From NCBI RefSeq assembly GCF_051622035.1, contig NC_135356.1:31100290-31164289 (forward strand): a DNA stretch of 64,000 nucleotides. Direction: 5' to 3'. The position numbers were made by a program, and so were the translations under genes. Shown here one piece after another: positions 49,847 through 59,369 of the stretch (its first letter is position 1; each line of letters opens with the position of its first letter). Under the pieces are notes generated by a model. That model had not been told where the DNA came from and did no database searches. It saw nothing but the letters and a program-made list of their open reading frames with translations. The stretch is from Arctopsyche grandis (Eukaryota > Arthropoda > Insecta > Trichoptera > Hydropsychidae).

Positions 49847-50478
49847 CTATTTTTATTTATTATTTTAGGCACTCCGTTAAAATATTTTATTATTAAGTCA
49901 CTTTCACCTTTGTCTTTTCTGGTATTCATTTCGTTCCACAAATTGTTTATATGTAGTCTTTGCATGTACGTTAGGTCGTTTTTTATTTTAATTCCTAGTT
50001 TGGGTCCTTTTCTAAGTAATGATATTGCTGTTTGCTGTACATCGAGTTTAACTTTTAGGGGCCTTGGCTTCGTACCTTGTTTTAATCCGATTCTATGAGC
50101 GGTGAATTTGTGGTTAGGTAGCTCGGCTTTTGACAATAAATTTGCGATTACATTATTGTCGTCATTATTACCTGTTTCAGTAATGTCAAATATGATAACA
50201 TTGTTTTTTCTATTTTTTCTTTCTTCCATTTCACTAACAAGTTCCAATGTCGATTCAATCGTGGTGGGTGTATCTTTAGACATATACATTTTGGTAGCTG
50301 ACAGCTCTCCTTCCAGCATTGCAATATTACAGGACATTTCGCCTACAGTTTGCGAGATATCAGAGGTGAAAGGCATCAATTTGGCCATTTGGTCCTTGCT
50401 AAATCTATTGACAGGGTCCATGAGGACTTGGACCATACTCTCTAATATTTTGGAGACACTTTGCACGTACTTGGCCAT
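49771..50478 (-). CDS. LINE-D ORF1 (235 aa), RNA-binding protein
   Basis: Starts MAKYVQSVSKILESMVQVL. Residues about 15-90 are heptad-like and probably coiled coil (DISQTVGEMSCNIAMLEGEL, VSEMEERKNRKN). Then an RRM-like fold: NNVIIFDITETG as the first strand, HRIG, RPLKVKL, IKNDLTYMQRLHINNLWNEM and LIIKYFNGVPKII. This is the coiled-coil plus RRM layout of LINE ORF1 proteins that trimerise and bind element RNA. Its last 76 nt overlap ORF2 in another frame. The start codon has AAA before it and lies about 80 nt into the transcript. Confidence 0.85.
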   Translation of the reverse strand: MAKYVQSVSKILESMVQVLMDPVNRFSKDQMAKLMPFTSDISQTVGEMSCNIAMLEGELSATKMYMSKDTPTTIESTLELVSEMEERKNRKNNVIIFDITETGNNDDNNVIANLLSKAELPNHKFTAHRIGLKQGTKPRPLKVKLDVQQTAISLLRKGPKLGIKIKNDLTYMQRLHINNLWNEMNTRKDKGESDLIIKYFNGVPKIINKNSTKNQQYITKMSEALYLKYNSLKML

Positions 50479-50584
50479 TTTATATTTTATTTATTAACAA
50501 TGAAGAAGTAGCAAAAACACACTTTGGCGACACGACCGAACGCGACAACGAACACAACAATTATATTAGATATTAAGTGGGTAC

Positions 50585-50784
50585 AATTTTTGACGTTTAA
50601 ACGTCTTTCCTTTTAGGACCACAGTATAGAGAGTGCATCCTGAGATTTCTTGGTTCAAAAGGTCTTGTTCGATAGATATTAAAAAATAATTGAATAATTT
50701 TTTTAAATGTCTAAATTTTGAAATTGACGGGGACAAATGACTCTCGGACTGGGACACCGGGACACAGACCTCGAAACTGGGACA
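50585..50784 (-). mobile_element. MITE related to 1406-1755, left part (split by hAT-2)
   Basis: Together with 54981-55016 (TGTCCCTGTCAACGCGGACG and TATGGCAGCCCTAG) this resembles the TGCCAGACGTCCC..GGGACTGTCC element in the PAO gene: TGGGACACCGGGACACAGAC and so on. hAT-2 sits in it. The outer border near 50585 is uncertain. Confidence 0.5.
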
Positions 50785-51213
50785 TAGGCTTGTGTAGTTC
50801 GCGAACGAACTAGGTCGTAAGAGCGCTCCCACAGGTGAACTAGTCGAACTAGTTCCCTCACTCCTCGTTCCATAGTTCCATAGTTCACTAGTTCGTGACC
50901 GAATGAGTGAGAGTGGGACGGCACTACACTAATACTGCCGCTCGCTCACTGCACATGCGCGTCTTGTTCACTCTTACGATCTAGTTCGTTCGCGAACTAC
51001 ACAAGACAGTTCGTTCGCGAACTACACAAGAATTTCATTAGTTTGTGACCGAATGAACGAGAGTGACGTTAACCGAACGTTAAATAAATTTTAAAATAAT
51101 AAGACACTGTCGTTATCAAGTAGCTTATGCTTCTAATGTATAATAACAATTACTATTAACAATTAATTAATTTCTTTAATATACTTTAAAAATAGTTTAC
51201 GTATAGGGTTAAT

Positions 51214-52920
51214 GTGTTTTGTTATAGGGTATTTGTTACGATGTCATCAAAAAGAAAACATAGCCCCTTGTGGACTCATTTTACAGAAGACATTGATAAT
51301 AAAAAAGCGAAATGTAACCATTGTTCAACAATAATAAGTATTGCGGGCGGATCGAATGGTAATTTAACCCGACATATGAAAACAAAACACCTTTTGATCC
51401 CATTAACTGCTGAAAGACAAACACCGATATTACCTAGTTTAAACTCACTTCAATCAAGTCAAAGCACATGCGAATCGGAGAATATAATTTCAGCATCATC
51501 AAATATAGTAGACTCCCAACAATCGATGACCCAATACATTCGTAGACCACCGCCAGTTCCAAAGATTGAGCAAATTGATAAACAACTTGTCAAGATGGTA
51601 GCTAAAGGGCATCACGCCTTAAGAATCGTAGAAGAAACAGAATTTCGTAAACTTATTGAATTAGTTTCTCAATGCCCAGGCTATAAACTACCATCAAGAA
51701 AAACGTTATCGGAAAATTTAATGTCAAGAATTCACAATGACGTCATGGCTGAAGCAAAAATAAAGGTACAAGCAGCACCAGCGTTGTCTCTTAGTACTGA
51801 TGGTTGGACGTCTAGAAATAACGACAGCTATATAGCTATTGTAGCTCATTTTATAAATGAAGAGACTAAACTTCACTCAGTATTACTTGGTTGTATCAAT
51901 TATAAAGAGCGACATACTAGTCAAAACTTGTGCGACTTTATGAAAGTTGTTATGGCGGAGTGGAACATTTCACACACAGTTGCTGCCATTGTTAGCGATA
52001 ATGCAGCAAATATCTTATCTGCTGTTAGACTTGGTGATTGGCGGTCCATCTCATGTTTCGCTCACTCTCTAAATCTTGTTGTACAAGAAGCTACGAAAAA
52101 GATATGTGACGTTTTGGGAAGAGTTAAAAATATTGTCGAGTTTTTTATTCGTAGCACACAAGGAAAACATAAATTGACTGCTACGCAGCAGCAAATGAAT
52201 TTGCCTGTTCTTAAGCTCAAGCAGGATGTACAAACCTGCTGGAATTCCACTTTTGACATGCTCAAGCGAATAGTACAGGTAAAGGATGCAGTGATTGCTA
52301 CCGTTGCACTTCTACGCCCTGATTTAACTTTAAATGAAGGGGACTGGGAAGTCATAGAGGAAGTTTTACCGTTACTCAGTCCATTCTACGAGATTACCGT
52401 AGAAATAAGTGCCGAGAAAAACGTCACTTTATCTAAAATAATAATTTTGTGTAATTTACTAAAAATTTTTTTACAAAAACATGTTTCTTACAATACAAAA
52501 ATAGTTGATGTGCAGTCTCTGCTAAAGAAAGGCATGGAAGATCGTTTAAAAGATATAGAGAAGAATATGTTATACGCAGAGTGTACGATTTTGGATCCTC
52601 GATTTAAGACGAGGGGATTCAAAAATCAAAGAGCCTGTGAAATGGTAGTACAAGCCCTTAGAAATAAAATCGGCCAAGTACAATTAGTTCAAGGGGGTAC
52701 TCCAGAGGCTGTTCCTACTTCCAGCGACGCATCAACATCTATACCTAGTAATAAAAATAGCTGCATATGGGATGAATACGACCAAGAAATACAAAAAATT
52801 ACTAGGCCAGATAACCAGCTTGCTGCTGGCATTCGCGAATTAGATAAATACCTAAATGAAGAGTATCTAAATCGTAAAGAGTATCTAAATCGCTTCAATG
52901 GTGGCATGAACGTCATTTGA
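51214..52920 (+). CDS. hAT-2 transposase, N-terminal and catalytic part
   Basis: 568 codons; the second Met (51241, MSSKRKHSPLW) is the likelier start. BED zinc finger: W20, C34-x2-C37, H54-x4-H59. DDE core: LSLSTDGWTSRNN with Asp196, VSDNAANI with Asp262, and CFAHSLNLVV (281-290) with the Cys-x2-His typical of hAT. Then VQTCWNSTFDMLKR, and ILDPRFKTRGF near the end. The helical insertion domain is present. The dimerisation domain is missing here: the frame runs into LNRFNGGMNVI and stops at 52920. The domain reappears at 54370. Without it, activity is unlikely. ZBED1/Tam3/hobo-like branch of hAT. Confidence 0.9.
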   Translation: MFCYRVFVTMSSKRKHSPLWTHFTEDIDNKKAKCNHCSTIISIAGGSNGNLTRHMKTKHLLIPLTAERQTPILPSLNSLQSSQSTCESENIISASSNIVDSQQSMTQYIRRPPPVPKIEQIDKQLVKMVAKGHHALRIVEETEFRKLIELVSQCPGYKLPSRKTLSENLMSRIHNDVMAEAKIKVQAAPALSLSTDGWTSRNNDSYIAIVAHFINEETKLHSVLLGCINYKERHTSQNLCDFMKVVMAEWNISHTVAAIVSDNAANILSAVRLGDWRSISCFAHSLNLVVQEATKKICDVLGRVKNIVEFFIRSTQGKHKLTATQQQMNLPVLKLKQDVQTCWNSTFDMLKRIVQVKDAVIATVALLRPDLTLNEGDWEVIEEVLPLLSPFYEITVEISAEKNVTLSKIIILCNLLKIFLQKHVSYNTKIVDVQSLLKKGMEDRLKDIEKNMLYAECTILDPRFKTRGFKNQRACEMVVQALRNKIGQVQLVQGGTPEAVPTSSDASTSIPSNKNSCIWDEYDQEIQKITRPDNQLAAGIRELDKYLNEEYLNRKEYLNRFNGGMNVI

Positions 52921-53769
52921 TATATAGGTATATTAGCTACAGAATGCGCGTGCACAGTACTCATACAAATGCATTTTTCATATACAGGCTGTTATTTATA
53001 TATTTTATTTCAACCGATCCTGTAATGTTTTTAAGATCTATGATATAATTTGGGTGGCATATTTATTTAATATTTGAATACGTACGAATAAAATGATAAA
53101 TAGCATTTTTTTAAATTATAAGTAAAACAAACGTACGTATGCAAAAATTAATACGAATTTAAAAATGAGAAAAAAATATAGGATATAAATTATATTAAAC
53201 AGGAAATAAGTGATTTTAAAAGTGTTCGAATTTTGATAATAATGCAGTCCTTTTCATTATTATGTATAGACATTCTTCTTTGTCGGCTAGTATTAAGTCC
53301 CGACCGTTACAAAGATAATAAAAAAATTCGCAAAGAAAGCGCTACACTTTGTTGTTTATTTGCTCACTTCAAATTTGTTTACTGTTGGGTGCCTAGACCA
53401 TCAAAATATTTTTTCATTATTTTGCATAGAATTGTTTGTCGGCTTCAGAATTTTGTAGCTAAGTCAGAACTTGTCATAAATAATAATAAAATAAACTTAC
53501 AAAAAAAATATTGCGGCGATCTTTGGATAATGCCGCAGTACATTTACACCCAGAAAGTCTACCCGAACTGGAAGTGTTTCTAATCTAAATAAATACATTG
53601 TTCATTTTATAATCTTATTTTTGAATTTCAATTTCAAACTTTTCTATTATAAGACTTTACTTTTACTACTCTACTACTAAACGTACTTCTAGTTTTACTA
53701 ACCTTTTCTGATTTTCTTTAATTAGTTACTTCTTTGCTCGTTTTGGATAGTCTTCTGTTTCTATACAAT
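52921..53769. other. AT-rich insertion inside hAT-2, unclassified
   Basis: Between the two transposase parts. A 116-codon plus frame (53233-53583) shows no motif that I know. It could be the rest of the IS630-type derivative or a separate insertion. Confidence 0.4.
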
Positions 53770-54060
53770 GTCGTATCATAATTCTTCTACGCCACTTAAT
53801 TCTCCATCACTTGAAGAATCCATATATTTGCTATCAGAATATTCTACTTTTATAATATCAGTGAAATTGTCCGTTAAATTATCGAGTTTTGGTTCCAGTT
53901 CAATAAATTTTTCTTCATGTTTTTTCACATGTCTCCAAACGTCTCTGAATGTATCAATAGTGATTGACTCTGCTCTGATTCACTATACGATGCATGAAAT
54001 AGTTGAAAACATTATACACAATTTCGCGAGATTGTCCCGTTAGTGTTTTCCCAGATCCAA
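53770..54060 (-). mobile_element. IS630-type derivative: transposase ends joined without core
   Basis: On the minus strand TGQSREIVYNVFNYFMHRI (near 54010-54055), resembling the N-terminus of IS630-like transposases, is followed almost at once by ITIDTFRDVWRHVKKHEEKF, LDNLTDNFTDIIKVEY and a Ser/Asp tail GELSGVEEL with stop at about 53783, resembling their C-terminus. The DDE core is absent, so this is a deletion derivative. Its borders within 52921-54369 are not fixed. Confidence 0.55.
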
Positions 54061-54369
54061 TTTTATTACAAAGCATTTTATTATCATATATCCACTAATT
54101 CTAATGAACTAACTCCAATTAACCAATTAGCAAACAATATAAGAACGCGTTACGTCAGTTTGTGGGGGTTGATCGGTGACTGACCAGTGAAACTGGAAAA
54201 AATCACCCTGTAGTGCACACTTGATCACTGAGCAAAAATCACCGAGCAATACAAAAAATAATTGTTGTTTCTGTCATGCTCGGAAAGTGGGTGCGTATGA
54301 AAGGGACCAACTGATTGTCCTAGAAAACAGATACAAAAAATCTTATTCATATCTTCACGGATACAATAT

Positions 54370-54577
54370 ACGTGTTTGTATTGGTACGTGCCAGCTTTCG
54401 CTGCACGAGCTATACCCTCACGTTTACGCGTATGTTTTGAAAAGATTTTGTGCCGTAGCAACATCTGTGCCCTGCGAACGCGTTTTTTCAGCGACGGGTC
54501 AAGTCCTTAATGAACGTAGAACACTATTGTCATCGAAAAAAGTGTCCAAATTGATATTTTTACACAGTAATATGTAA
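54370..54577 (+). pseudogene. hAT-2 transposase, detached C-terminal dimerisation domain
   Basis: LYPHVYAYVLKRFCAVATSV, PCERVFSATGQVLNERRTLL and KKVSKLIFLHSN is the classical hAT C-terminal motif (YPxLxxLAxxxLxVPATSxxxERxFSxxGxxxxxxRxxLxxxxxxxLxFLxxN). It lies 1.45 kb beyond the stop of the first part in plus orientation and belongs to the same original gene. The intervening DNA is an insertion or a former intron with an insertion. Confidence 0.88.
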
Positions 54578-54972
54578 TATTATTTTTCCATTTTATTTTT
54601 TTTTATACATACGATCTCACTCAAACAAGTCATTATGTTTAATTGTTAGGTAACAACTTTATAAGTGTAAGTGATATTTTTTACAAGAACTAACCAGTAC
54701 CTAATAGTAATATAATTGTTGATTATTTCTAAAAAAATATAAAAAATTTGATTATTTTTGTTTTCTTTTTTGCGTCATGTGTTATTCTTTCATCGAGCCA
54801 AAACGAGCGAACAATCTGCGAGTGAACGATCTGCGAGCGAACGAACGAGCGAACGATCTGCCTTTCACTGATTCGAGCTGGGAGCTGACGAACTAGAAGA
54901 GCGAACTAGTTCGTTTAGGAGCGGCGAACTAAACTGAGAGATCTGATTTGCGAACTACTATGCCCAAGCCTA
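54578..54972. other. hAT-2 3' subterminal region
   Basis: Non-coding AT part, then GAGCGAACGAACGAGCG-type repeats that mirror the left end. Confidence 0.75.
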
Positions 54973-55706
54973 CTGGGACATGTCCCTGTCAACGCGGACG
55001 TATGGCAGCCCTAGTGTACGGGCATGTCGATTAGTGGTGTTGGCGTGTGCGTCGAAATGAGCTGCGTCGTTCGCATATTCGACCAATCGCTATCGCCGTG
55101 GGTGAACCCCCACTCCCAGCCATTACATCGGAAACGCTGCTCGCAGTCGGCAGAAGTGGTGCGCCCATCGCGGTGAGTGCACGTCGCTGGGCTCTCAGCT
55201 CTGAGTTCGTGCCAATGCGGACCGCAATGTTCGCCGCCATTTTCCGGCAGAAGTGCAGCGGCCATCGCGGCGGGTGCGCGTCGCTGAGCTCTGAGCTGCC
55301 GCTACCCGCCCCCCCCCCACCACCACCCCCAACCCCCCGCAGGTACGCTATTATTGTAGCTTTATTGTTGCCCTTTCGATCGTTGGTCGCGTTTGCCGTG
55401 GGGTGGGGTTGATTGCTTTCGTCGATCGATTGCACAAGTGCTGGCCGAGGCGTCTGCGACCAAATAATCACAGCCACCGCGACCTTGGAATCGCGTCTCG
55501 TCATCCCCCTCGACTGTGGCGTCGTTTCCTTTCCGTTTCTCTCTCTCTATCAATATTACCACAATCGCATTTTACATTTTGTGCTAATGCAGATCGCAAT
55601 GTTCGCCGCCATTTTCCGGCAGAAGTGGTACGGCCATCGCGGTGAGTGCACAACGCTGAGCCCTGAGCTGCCCCTCCCCTCCCCCAACGCTATTATTGTA
55701 GCTTTA

Positions 55707-55838
55707 TTGGCTACGTTCACACTACCGATATCTACACCCGACATTTTCGAATTTTCCATATCCAGTTCCTATATTGCAACCTGTGGTTGCTATTTAGGAA
55801 CTGGTTATGGAAAATATCGGTAGTGTGGACGTAGCCAA
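55707..55838. mobile_element. 132-bp foldback MITE (GGCTACGTTCACACTACCG)
   Basis: TTGGCTACGTTCACACTACC at the left pairs with GGTAGTGTGGACGTAGCCAA at the right. Arms of about 60 bp carry a few mismatches. The empty site is visible in unit 1 (GCTTTATTGTTGCC). A half copy is at 56824-56885. Confidence 0.85.
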
Positions 55839-56153
55839 TGTTGCCGCGTTTCAATCGGTTGGTCGCGTTTGCCGTGGATTGATTGCTTTCGTCGATCGAT
55901 TGCACAAGTGCTCGTCGATTGATTGCACATTTGCCACCAAACAATCACAGCCACCGCGACCTTGGAATCGCGTCTCGTCATCCCCCTCGACTGTGGCGTC
56001 GTTTCCTTTCCGTTTCTCTCTCTCTCTCTCTATCAATATTACCACGCGATCCGCGCATCAGTGATCAGGCTAGTGGCAGAATCGCATTTTACATTTCGTG
56101 CTAATGGAGAATCGCAATTTTAGTGCACGTCGCTGAGCTCTGAGCTGCCCCTA

Positions 56154-56792
56154 AATAGCCCACTTTTCACAGTCGTTCTATCGCGCGTTCTCAGGAGCGT
56201 ACAGGATTGCGTGCGGGTAAGCCTGTGCGCGATACTGTTTTCGCAGTTGTGAACACTAACGTTCTTTCGCGCGCGATTACTCCTACCACTTTTTGTTAAA
56301 ACGGAAAGAGCGAACGTGTAAAGGCTAATCGTGCGTGATAGACCGCGCGAAACGAGTGTGTGCGATACGCACAGTTTTACTGAAGTAACGCAGTTTTATA
56401 GTAATGTTGCGGTGAAAAATGGATAGAAGAAATATCATGACTCAAGTTATGATGTTCGTTGGTGTTGATTTGATCAAAAAGTATAAAAATATATTTTTAT
56501 AAGCTTCCTCTTTCAGATTTTTGTTTTTATATTCCTCCGAGTTAATTTTCCAGTGGCACGGAAAAGACTGGTACATTAAAAGCAATTCCACAATCAATTC
56601 TTTACTCCACGTGCGTAAGTCCGCCATCTTGTAACAAAAGCGCGCCCGAAAGAATTGTCTGTGTAATGACAACGTCAAGCCACACGATTGCGCGCAGGAC
56701 TGCTGAGTTTATCCCTTCCCGGTCCAAGATCTTTACACGCGCACGATTAGCTGTTTCACGCGCGATAGAACGACTGTGTAAAGGGGGCTATT
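56154..56792. mobile_element. Non-autonomous DNA transposon carrying a MADF fragment
   Basis: Left AATAGCCCACTTTTCACAG and right CTGTGTAAAGGGGGCTATT continue inwards as TCGTTCTATCGCGCG on both sides: inverted ends of about 35 bp. It lies in unit 3 of the array. Ends flanked by palindromic TA make the duplication hard to read (TA or a 3-bp type). MADF proteins accompany PIF/Harbinger transposases, so that superfamily is likely but not proven. Confidence 0.75.
56442..56627 (-). pseudogene. MADF DNA-binding domain fragment
   Basis: MADLRTWSKELIVELLLMYQ, then FPCHWKINSEEYKNKNLKEE and AYKNIF fits the first two helices of a MADF (Myb/SANT-like) domain: a Trp-start helix, LI-x-L-x-x-YQ/E, LW-(N)..YKNK..K..AW. 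The second half of the domain is missing; the frame ends in FLIKSTPTNIIT. It binds DNA in intact relatives. Here it is a remnant within the transposon. Confidence 0.65.
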
Positions 56793-56899
56793 ATTGTATG
56801 TAGCTTTATTAAAATAAATCTTTATTGGCTACGTTCACACTACCGATATCTACACCCGATATTTTCGAATTTTCCATATCCAGTAATATTTTCGAAGTG

Positions 56900-57620
56900 A
56901 GAAAATAAATCTAAGCAATATTCCATCGTCTTTAAGCTATAAATAATTAAATTTAAAATCAAATAAATTTTTGGACTAGGGTAAACAAACTTTTTTTATG
57001 CGACAAAATTAGATGAAATTTTATTAGGGTAGCCAACCTTTTTTATATACAAATTTTTTTCAAGTTAGAAATGAAATTTAAAAATAATCTCATCGTTTTT
57101 ATGCTATGATGACAAAATTTAAAATAAAATAATTTTTTGGACTAGATTTAACCAGACTTTTCATACAAAAAAATTTTTTAAGAGAAATAATCAAAAATTA
57201 TTTCCTTCTTTATGTCATAAATTATTGCAAAATTAAAAATATGATAATTTTTTGACTAGGGCCACCAATCTGTTTATACAACAAAAGTTTTAAATTTCGC
57301 AATCATTTATATCATAAAGATGATGGGAATATTTAAGATGTTATCTCACTTTAAAAAAAATATTGTATAAAAAGACTGGTAACACGAGTCAAAAAAATTA
57401 TTTGATTTTATATTTTTCAATAATTTATATCATAAAGATGATGGGAATTTTTTTCACAAAAAAAATAATTTTATTGTATAAAAAGGCTGGATACCCTAGG
57501 CAAAAAATCTATTTTATTTTAAATTTAGCGATAATTTATAACATAGGATATAATTTTAGATTTTTTCTCTTTAAAAAGTCTGTTGTATAAAAAGGCTGGT
57601 TACCCTAGTCAAAAATTATA
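56900..57620. repeat. Head-to-head array of AT-rich ~120-bp repeats
   Basis: Units carry GACTAGGGTAACCAG..TTTTTATACAACA and ATCATCTTTATGATATAAAT. Marker words lie at about 56971, 57031, 57155 and 57252 in one orientation and, reversed (TGTATAAAAAGGCTGG), at about 57363, 57477 and 57587. Orientation switches near 57285, making an overall imperfect palindrome. The same repeat abuts the orphan gene at 8940-9225. Confidence 0.8.
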
Positions 57621-57622
57621 GT

Positions 57623-58352
57623 ATTTTTGCTGATACCAAACAGAGTCTCGAAAGAACGCGGTCATTTCCTGAAACTGAAGCTGTACTTCCCGCCGATTCT
57701 GAACTGCTGATAAAATTTGCTGAAGTTGTATCCAAATATCATCAGGTATCTTCGAAAGTCCAAAGATTGTTAAACTTATATATGTGTTTTAGTTTGACTT
57801 TGGCTTTGTACTCATTTGATTGACGTTTCTATTTCAGATCGTTGCTGATACCAAACCGAGTCTCGAAAGAACGCGGTCATTTCCTGAAAATGAAGCTTTA
57901 CTTGCAGCCGATCCAGAACAGCTGCTCAGGTATCTTCGAAAATCCAGAGATTGTTAAACTTATCTACAATGTGTTTTAGTTTGGCTTTTTCTTTGAACTC
58001 ATTTGATTGATGTTTCTATTTCAGATCGTTTGCTGATAAAAAAACGGAGACTGGAAAAAATGGGGTATTTTCCTGAAAATGAAGCTGTGTGCTTCTAGCC
58101 GATCCTGAACTGCTGATAAAATTTGCTGAAGTTATATCTAAATATCATCAGGTATTTTCGAAAATCGAGAGATTGATAAACTTTGCTATGTGTTTTAGTT
58201 TGGCTTTTTCTTTGTACTCATTTGATTGACGTTTCTATTTCAGATCATTGCTGATAACAGACGGAGACTGGAAAAAAGGCGGTCTTTTCCTGAAAATTAA
58301 CCCGTACTGCCAGCCGATCCAGAACTGCTGATGCATTGTCGCTCGTGATGAG
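57623..58352 (+). pseudogene. Decaying tandem exon array (four units)
   Basis: Four repeats, starting at about 57623, 57838, 58025 and 58244, each an exon followed by an intron ending TTGACGTTTCTATTTCAG. Units 1 and 2 are open: unit 1 reads ADTKQSLERTRSFPETEAVL and PADSELLIKFAEVVSKYHQ up to donor CAG|GTATC at 57745. Unit 2 reads IVADTKPSLERTRSFPENEA and LLAADPEQLL and is 31 nt shorter at its donor side (57929). Unit 3 has an extra T after ATCGT and unit 4 hits TAA, so both are dead. I do not recognise the protein. Splice sites are conserved in all four, which points to repeated exons of a real gene rather than a transposon. Confidence 0.6.
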
Positions 58353-59040
58353 GTTTGTACCATCGCTGTATGTACATACGTCAAGAAACGACACACGTCC
58401 ATCATCGTCATCGTTTCATCGGATTCTCCAGTGGATTCGCTGGATTTTTCTTTTATAATTTAGAATTTGGTATCTGCGAGGCGCCGCACCTATGTACTCT
58501 CAAGCGTGATTTATGTATTTTTATTAAATTGGGGATTTTTTGAAAACAAACATCCTACCTATTTTGTGTAAATGTCAAACGACTTTGAAGGAAGAAAATG
58601 TCTAGGAAGAAAAATTGTTATTATAATTTATAACCGTTTGGAGCACTTCCTGGAAACTGCCGAGCCACAAATGGAACTTTTTCATCATCATCATTTCCAG
58701 ACTCTATGGGAAATTCACTGTAGTATGAATGTATCTCATTTTTAACATTTGGCATCTGCGAGGCGCCGCACCCATTCACGTGTGGTCTATTTTATTTTCA
58801 AAGTTTTTGTGATTAATTTGTACAAAGAAATTTACAGTTACCTGCATATTAGTAAATCGATTCGTATGTCGTGAGACGCCAATACGACCAATTATATTTA
58901 AATATTGGTCTATTATTACTATAAATAAATCTAATGTGTGAATTCACATAGTGGGATTCGAAATTATTAAAAGCCATTGACGTGATCATTCACATGTGCA
59001 CATGTAGGTATATATGTATATGTATGTAGGTTCAATTTCC
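58353..59040. other. Stretch with a repeated GCGAGGCGCCGCACC word
   Basis: ATCTGCGAGGCGCCGCACC occurs at 58471-58490 and 58751-58770, both preceded by AT-rich text containing TTTGG, so about 280 bp may be tandemly repeated in eroded form. The first could be continued coding sequence of the exon array. No motif recognised. Confidence 0.4.
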
Positions 59041-59044
59041 AAAG

Positions 59045-59217
59045 TGGACTATCCTCATCTCTGGCACCGTTAGTTTGACGATGCTCGCCAGTCTCATCTT
59101 CAATGGGGTGATTTTGATATTTGTTCATCCATTGAATAAGAGCGTTATCGGCTATTTCACATCCACCTTTTCAGACGTGAGCATTGGGACCGCTTACGAA
59201 CAGCTCATTATAAATGT
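59045..59217 (+). CDS. Possible membrane-protein exon
   Basis: Open frame WTILISGTVSLTMLASLIFN, GVILIFVHPLNKSVIGYFTS and TFSDVSIGTAYEQLI up to a donor-like AAT|GTATGT at 59217. It contains one strongly hydrophobic stretch of about 25 residues, fitting a transmembrane helix. I cannot name a family. GC content is higher than in the flanks. It could be a real exon or an eroded one. Confidence 0.35.
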
Positions 59218-59369
59218 ATGTAATATTGAAACGTGTCATTGGGTCTTTGGTACTTTTAATGTACTACATATCTTAATATGGTTGTCACCTTTCATTCGCG
59301 CTTGTAACCGAATACTTTTTTACCTAGATTGCTCGTCACATATTGCCATTGTCAGCGATTTTCGAAAAT

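Larger units (their letters stand above)
46864..50560 (-). mobile_element. LINE-D: apparently complete CR1/Jockey-group LINE
   Basis: About 3.7 kb, right to left: a GC-richer 5' leader (GTTCGTTGTCGCGTTCGG), ORF1 at 50478, ORF2, 3' hairpin and an AAAT tail (TTTA repeats at 46864-46890). Both frames are open. The 5' border is estimated from the leader and is not marked by a clear target duplication. Confidence 0.85.
50785..54972 (+). mobile_element. hAT-2 element (4.19 kb)
   Basis: Begins TAGGCTTGTGTAGTTCGCG and ends ATGCCCAAGCCTA, with a perfect 8-bp duplication CTGGGACA at 50777-50784 and 54973-54980. Both subterminal zones are full of GTTCGCGAAC, GAACTAGTTC and CGAACGAAC words (50795-51070, 54800-54955), plausible transposase sites. 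The transposase frame is split by an IS630-type derivative. Confidence 0.93.
55206..56900. repeat. Three-unit GC-rich tandem array with insertions
   Basis: Units start near 55206, 55577 and 56090 with the landmark ATGTTCGCCGCCATTTTCCG (units 1 and 2) or its remnant (unit 3). They share GCTGAGCTCTGAGCTGCC, CGCTATTATTGTAGCTTTAT, CGTCGATCGATTGCACAAG, CCGCGACCTTGGAATCGCG and CTCTCTCTATCAATATTACC. Unit 1 is uninterrupted; unit 2 has the foldback at 55707-55838; unit 3 has both the MADF element and half of the foldback. Open frames on both strands here follow from the base composition and are not conserved between units. Confidence 0.8.

Noticed and set aside
55011..56123. A dozen frames of 60-157 codons on both strands
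   Set aside because: GC-rich tandem units; the frames change between units and show no protein motif.
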